Source of the DNA: MnTg04 sp036443455
Lineage (GTDB): Bacteria; Pseudomonadota; Gammaproteobacteria; Steroidobacterales; MnTg04
NCBI GenBank assembly: GCA_036443455.1
Contig: JAZFYI010000075.1
Coordinates: forward strand, 1 to 8,619
Direction: 5' to 3'
DNA length: 8,619 bases
The position numbers and the translations under genes were made by a program. Of this stretch, positions 6,225 to 8,619 are shown one piece after another (the first letter of the stretch is position 1; each line of letters begins with the position of its first letter). The notes beneath the pieces were generated by a model. The model ran no database searches, was not told the origin of the DNA, and saw only the letters and a program-made list of their open reading frames with translations.

Positions 6225-6269
6225 TGCGATTGGCCTCCTCATATCGGGCCTGTGAAGGCCCTCCTACAG
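6225..6269 (-). repeat. REP-like palindrome, long unit, inverted
   Basis: TGCGATTGGCCTCCTCATAT, core GGGCCTGTGAAGGCCC, then TCCTACAG. The loop has two extra bases. The leading TGCGATTGGCC is shared with the degenerate copy at 4304-4344, and CCTCATATC with the inverse of 5511-5519, which defines a repeat unit of about 45 bases. Confidence 0.8.
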
Positions 6270-6278
6270 GCGCGATAA

Positions 6279-6298
6279 GGGATTCTGTCTCCTTTTTC
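6279..6298 (-). repeat. A/G4 box repeat, degenerate inverted copy
   Basis: GGGATTCTGTCTCCTTTTT reads AAAAAGGAGACAGAATCCC on the minus strand, one mismatch to the first 14 bases of the box and then diverging. It lies 9 bases beyond a REP-like copy, again keeping the pairing of the two families. Confidence 0.45.
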
Positions 6299-6335
6299 CG
6301 GCTAGTATTGTGCTTATGCACCGGAAAACAGACCA

Positions 6336-7925
6336 GTGAGCCGTAGTCTTTTCCGATCCACGTCCGTGGTCGGTGGCATGACCTTGCTTTCGCGGATTTT
6401 TGGTCTGCTTCGGGATATGGTGTTTTCCCGGTTTTTTGGCGCCGGTATGGTCATGGATGCCTTCTTCGTGGCGTTCAAGATCCCCAACTTCATGCGTCGC
6501 CTGTTTGGTGAGGGCGCATTTTCCCAGGCTTTCGTGCCCGTAATTTCGGAGTACAAGACCACCCGCGAACCCGACGAGGTCCGCGAACTCGCCGAAGCCA
6601 CGGCCGGCACCCTGGGGTTCCTGCTGCTGGTCATCACGGTTATCGGGGTGCTGGCCGCGCCGGTCCTGATTGTCTTGTTCGCCCCTGGCTGGTTTATGGA
6701 CGAGCCTGAGAAATATTCGCTGGCGACATCGATGCTGCGGCTGACTTTTCCCTATTTGTTGTTCATATCTTTGACCGCGCTGGCCGGTGGGATCCTGAAT
6801 ACCTATGGCCGATTCGGCTCGCCTGCTTTTACCCCGGTACTGCTGAACCTGGTCCTGATCGGCTTTGCGATCCTGGTTGCGCCCGGCAGCGCCAATCCGG
6901 GCGTGGCGCTCGCCGCCGGTGTTTTTGTCGCCGGCATCGTCCAGTTGGCGTTCCAGGTGCCGTTTCTTTGGCGCATCGGTTTCCGGCCGCGGTTCCGCTG
7001 GGGGGCTGACCACGCAGGCGTGCGCAAAATTGGCCGGTTGATGCTGCCCGCGCTGTTCGGTTCCTCGGTAGCGCAGATCAACCTGCTGCTGGATACCCTG
7101 ATCGCTTCCTTCCTGATCACCGGCAGCATCAGCTGGCTTTATTACTCGGACCGGTTGATGGAATTTCCGTTGGGTGTCTTCGGCATCGCGCTGGCCACGG
7201 TCATCCTGCCCGGCCTGTCAAAAAATCATGCCGGCCAGAACCAGGCCGAGTTTTCGGCGATGCTGGACTGGGCGCTCAGGCTGGTTTGCCTGATCGCGGT
7301 ACCGGCCGCGATCGGCCTGCTGGTCCTGGCCAGGCCCATGCTGGCGACCATTTTTCAATATGGCGTGTTTGATGCCCGGGATGTGCATATGGCCGGTTTC
7401 AGCCTGATGGCCTATGCGCTGGGCTTGCTCGGATTTACGCTGGTCAAGGTGCTGGCGCCGGGATATTTCTCCCGCCAGGACACCAGGACACCGGTACGAA
7501 TCGGGCTGATTGCCCTGGCGGTCAACCTGGTTCTGAACCTGTCGTTCGTCATCACGATGACGAAAACGGGCTTCGAAGCGCCGCACGCCGGTCTGGCCCT
7601 GGCCACATCGCTGGCGGCCTTCGTCAACGCGAGCCTGCTGTATCGGGGGCTGCGCCGCGAGGGCGTCTATCGCCCCGGCCCGGGCTGGGGCGGCTTGATC
7701 CTCAAAGTAGCCCTTGCCAGTTCGGTCATGGCGATCGGTATCGCTTATCTCGCGGGGCCGCTGGATCCCTGGTTGGCGGCGGCCGGGGTCACCCGCGCAT
7801 CCTGGCTGCTTGGCTGCGTGCTGGCCGGCGCTGCCGCTTACTTTGTTACGCTGGCGTTACTGGGCGTCAGGCCTGCTGATTTCCGCAGCGGTTTGCGTGG
7901 GAAAAGCGGCGGCCCTTCCGTATAA
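6336..7925 (+). CDS. murJ: Lipid II flippase MurJ
   Basis: MurJ moves lipid II, the peptidoglycan precursor, across the inner membrane. The 529-residue product is full length, very hydrophobic, with about 14 membrane helices expected for this MOP-superfamily exporter. The N-terminus TLLSRIFGLLRD, then FGAGMVMDAFFVAFKIPN and RRLFGEGAFSQAFVP match E. coli MurJ strongly. The functionally important charged residues of the central cavity are kept: R20, R26, D41, R54, and the D272-R273 pair in YYSDRLMEFP (E. coli R18, R24, D39, R52, D269-R270). The GTG at 6336 is the only start upstream of residue 15, since TAG 6303-6305 closes the frame. Its ribosome binding site is poor (GGAAAA about 9 bases away), and no convincing promoter is visible in the repeat-filled upstream gap. 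ribF follows after 24 bases, the usual order. Confidence 0.96.
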   Translation: MSRSLFRSTSVVGGMTLLSRIFGLLRDMVFSRFFGAGMVMDAFFVAFKIPNFMRRLFGEGAFSQAFVPVISEYKTTREPDEVRELAEATAGTLGFLLLVITVIGVLAAPVLIVLFAPGWFMDEPEKYSLATSMLRLTFPYLLFISLTALAGGILNTYGRFGSPAFTPVLLNLVLIGFAILVAPGSANPGVALAAGVFVAGIVQLAFQVPFLWRIGFRPRFRWGADHAGVRKIGRLMLPALFGSSVAQINLLLDTLIASFLITGSISWLYYSDRLMEFPLGVFGIALATVILPGLSKNHAGQNQAEFSAMLDWALRLVCLIAVPAAIGLLVLARPMLATIFQYGVFDARDVHMAGFSLMAYALGLLGFTLVKVLAPGYFSRQDTRTPVRIGLIALAVNLVLNLSFVITMTKTGFEAPHAGLALATSLAAFVNASLLYRGLRREGVYRPGPGWGGLILKVALASSVMAIGIAYLAGPLDPWLAAAGVTRASWLLGCVLAGAAAYFVTLALLGVRPADFRSGLRGKSGGPSV

Positions 7926-7926
7926 T
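7921..7926 (+). promoter_or_regulatory. Possible -10 box of ribF
   Basis: A perfect TATAAT overlaps the murJ stop codon (TAA 7923-7925), 23 bases before the ribF ATG. The -35 region is weak: TTGCGT at 7893-7898 is 22 bases away, too far. ribF may be read both from murJ and from this site. Confidence 0.35.
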
Positions 7927-7949
7927 CTTGCGCTTTTGGGCGGTTCCTG

Positions 7950-8619
7950 ATGGAGTTTTTCCGCGGTCTGCACAGTCTGCCGCCCGACACGAAGCCGGGG
8001 CCGGGGCCGTGTGTCGCGACCATCGGTAATTTTGACGGCGTGCATCGTGGGCATCAGCAGCTTATCAGTGAGCTGAAAAAGGAAGGGGAGCGAAGAAAGC
8101 TGCCCGTTGCGGTCGTGGTTTTCGAACCCACGCCGCAGGAATTTTTCGCCGGGGAGCGCTCGCCGGCCAGGCTGACGCGATTCGGCGAGAAATATCACTT
8201 GCTCGAGGATGCGGGCGTGGACAAGCTGGTTTGCCTCAGGTTTGGCAGCGAATTGTCGGCGATGAGCCCGAGCGAATTCGTGCAACGGCTACTCGTTAAT
8301 GGCATGCAGCTGAGACACCTGGTCATCGGCGACGATTTTCGTTTCGGCAAAGACCGGGCCGGCGATTTCAGCTTCCTGGCGCAGGCAGGGGAACGGGCGG
8401 GTTTTACGGTCGCAAGAACGGACAGCTTTGTGCTGGATGCCGCCAGGGTCAGCAGCAGCGGCATTCGCCAGGCGCTGAAGCAGGGCGACCTTGCGCAGGC
8501 GGAGCGCTGGCTGGGCCGGCCTTACGGCATGAAGGGGCGGGTGATCGAAGGCGAAAAACTGGGTCGCCGGCTGGGATTTCCCACCGCCAATATTCATCCG
8601 CGGCGGACGGTCTGCCCGG
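7950..8619 (+). CDS. ribF: Bifunctional riboflavin kinase/FAD synthetase (5' part)
   Basis: RibF phosphorylates riboflavin to FMN and adenylylates FMN to FAD. The frame is open from ATG 7950 to the window end, 223 codons of about 310 expected; the C-terminus lies beyond the right edge. The FMN adenylyltransferase domain shows TIGNFDGVHRGHQQL at 24-38 (nucleotide-binding GNFDGVHRGH motif), FEPTPQEFF, GDDFRFGKDR at 127-136 and RVSSSGIRQAL from 166. The riboflavin kinase domain begins with GRVIEGEKLGRRLGFPTAN; its FPTAN motif is at 210-214. The start aligns with E. coli RibF (MKLIRGIHNL versus MEFFRGLHSL), though no good ribosome binding site precedes it (GGGCGG at best). In relatives ileS and lspA follow. 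No FMN riboswitch fits in the 24-base gap. Confidence 0.96.
   Translation, partial: MEFFRGLHSLPPDTKPGPGPCVATIGNFDGVHRGHQQLISELKKEGERRKLPVAVVVFEPTPQEFFAGERSPARLTRFGEKYHLLEDAGVDKLVCLRFGSELSAMSPSEFVQRLLVNGMQLRHLVIGDDFRFGKDRAGDFSFLAQAGERAGFTVARTDSFVLDAARVSSSGIRQALKQGDLAQAERWLGRPYGMKGRVIEGEKLGRRLGFPTANIHPRRTVCP

Noticed and set aside
6264..7013. Minus-strand open frame opposite the start of murJ
   Set aside because: Its product is rich in Gln, Arg and Gly as expected for the antisense of a membrane protein gene, and it runs through the repeat region.
7926..7949. FMN riboswitch before ribF
   Set aside because: Only 24 bases separate murJ and ribF, far too short for the aptamer.

Overview
The window is a stretch of chromosomal housekeeping genes from a gammaproteobacterium. 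Evidence for this is the close residue-level match of IspB, L21, L27, ObgE, S20, MurJ and RibF to their enterobacterial and pseudomonad counterparts, and the gene order: ispB divergent from rplU-rpmA-obgE, then rpsT divergent from murJ-ribF. From memory this is the order in Pseudomonas aeruginosa, except that proB, which lies after obgE there, is missing here. The TolB-like/TPR membrane protein at the left is a type common in marine gammaproteobacteria; the genus cannot be named from this window.

Layout. Positions 1-134 hold an open frame running in from the left edge (possible tail of an upstream gene), followed by a three-helix TolB-N/TPR membrane protein (138-2237). This gene converges on ispB (2286-3254, minus), which makes the octaprenyl tail of ubiquinone. 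The ispB-rplU gap carries two good back-to-back sigma70 promoters and a strongly folded rplU leader. rplU (3512-4012) encodes L21 with an extra histone H1-like Lys/Ala tail. rpmA (L27) follows 6 bp later, then a terminator, then obgE with its own -10 box. rpsT (S20, minus) has a good terminator and promoter and probably starts at GTG. murJ (lipid II flippase) and the first 223 codons of ribF complete the window; ribF runs off the right edge.

The part most unlike an ordinary region is the non-coding DNA. All three gaps between rpmA and murJ contain two small repeat families side by side: a REP-like palindrome (core GGGCCTTCAGGCCC flanked by GTAGGA and GAT, plus one GCGGC subtype copy) and an A5-G4-ACAGAT box. 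Two boxes face each other at 6115-6198 to form an 84-nt near-perfect inverted repeat. One REP supplies the stop codon of obgE, whose product is short for the family. No transposase, CRISPR array, toxin-antitoxin pair, defence gene or tRNA is visible. I do not see a new multi-gene system; the observations worth following are the repeats, the L21 tail and the rplU leader.
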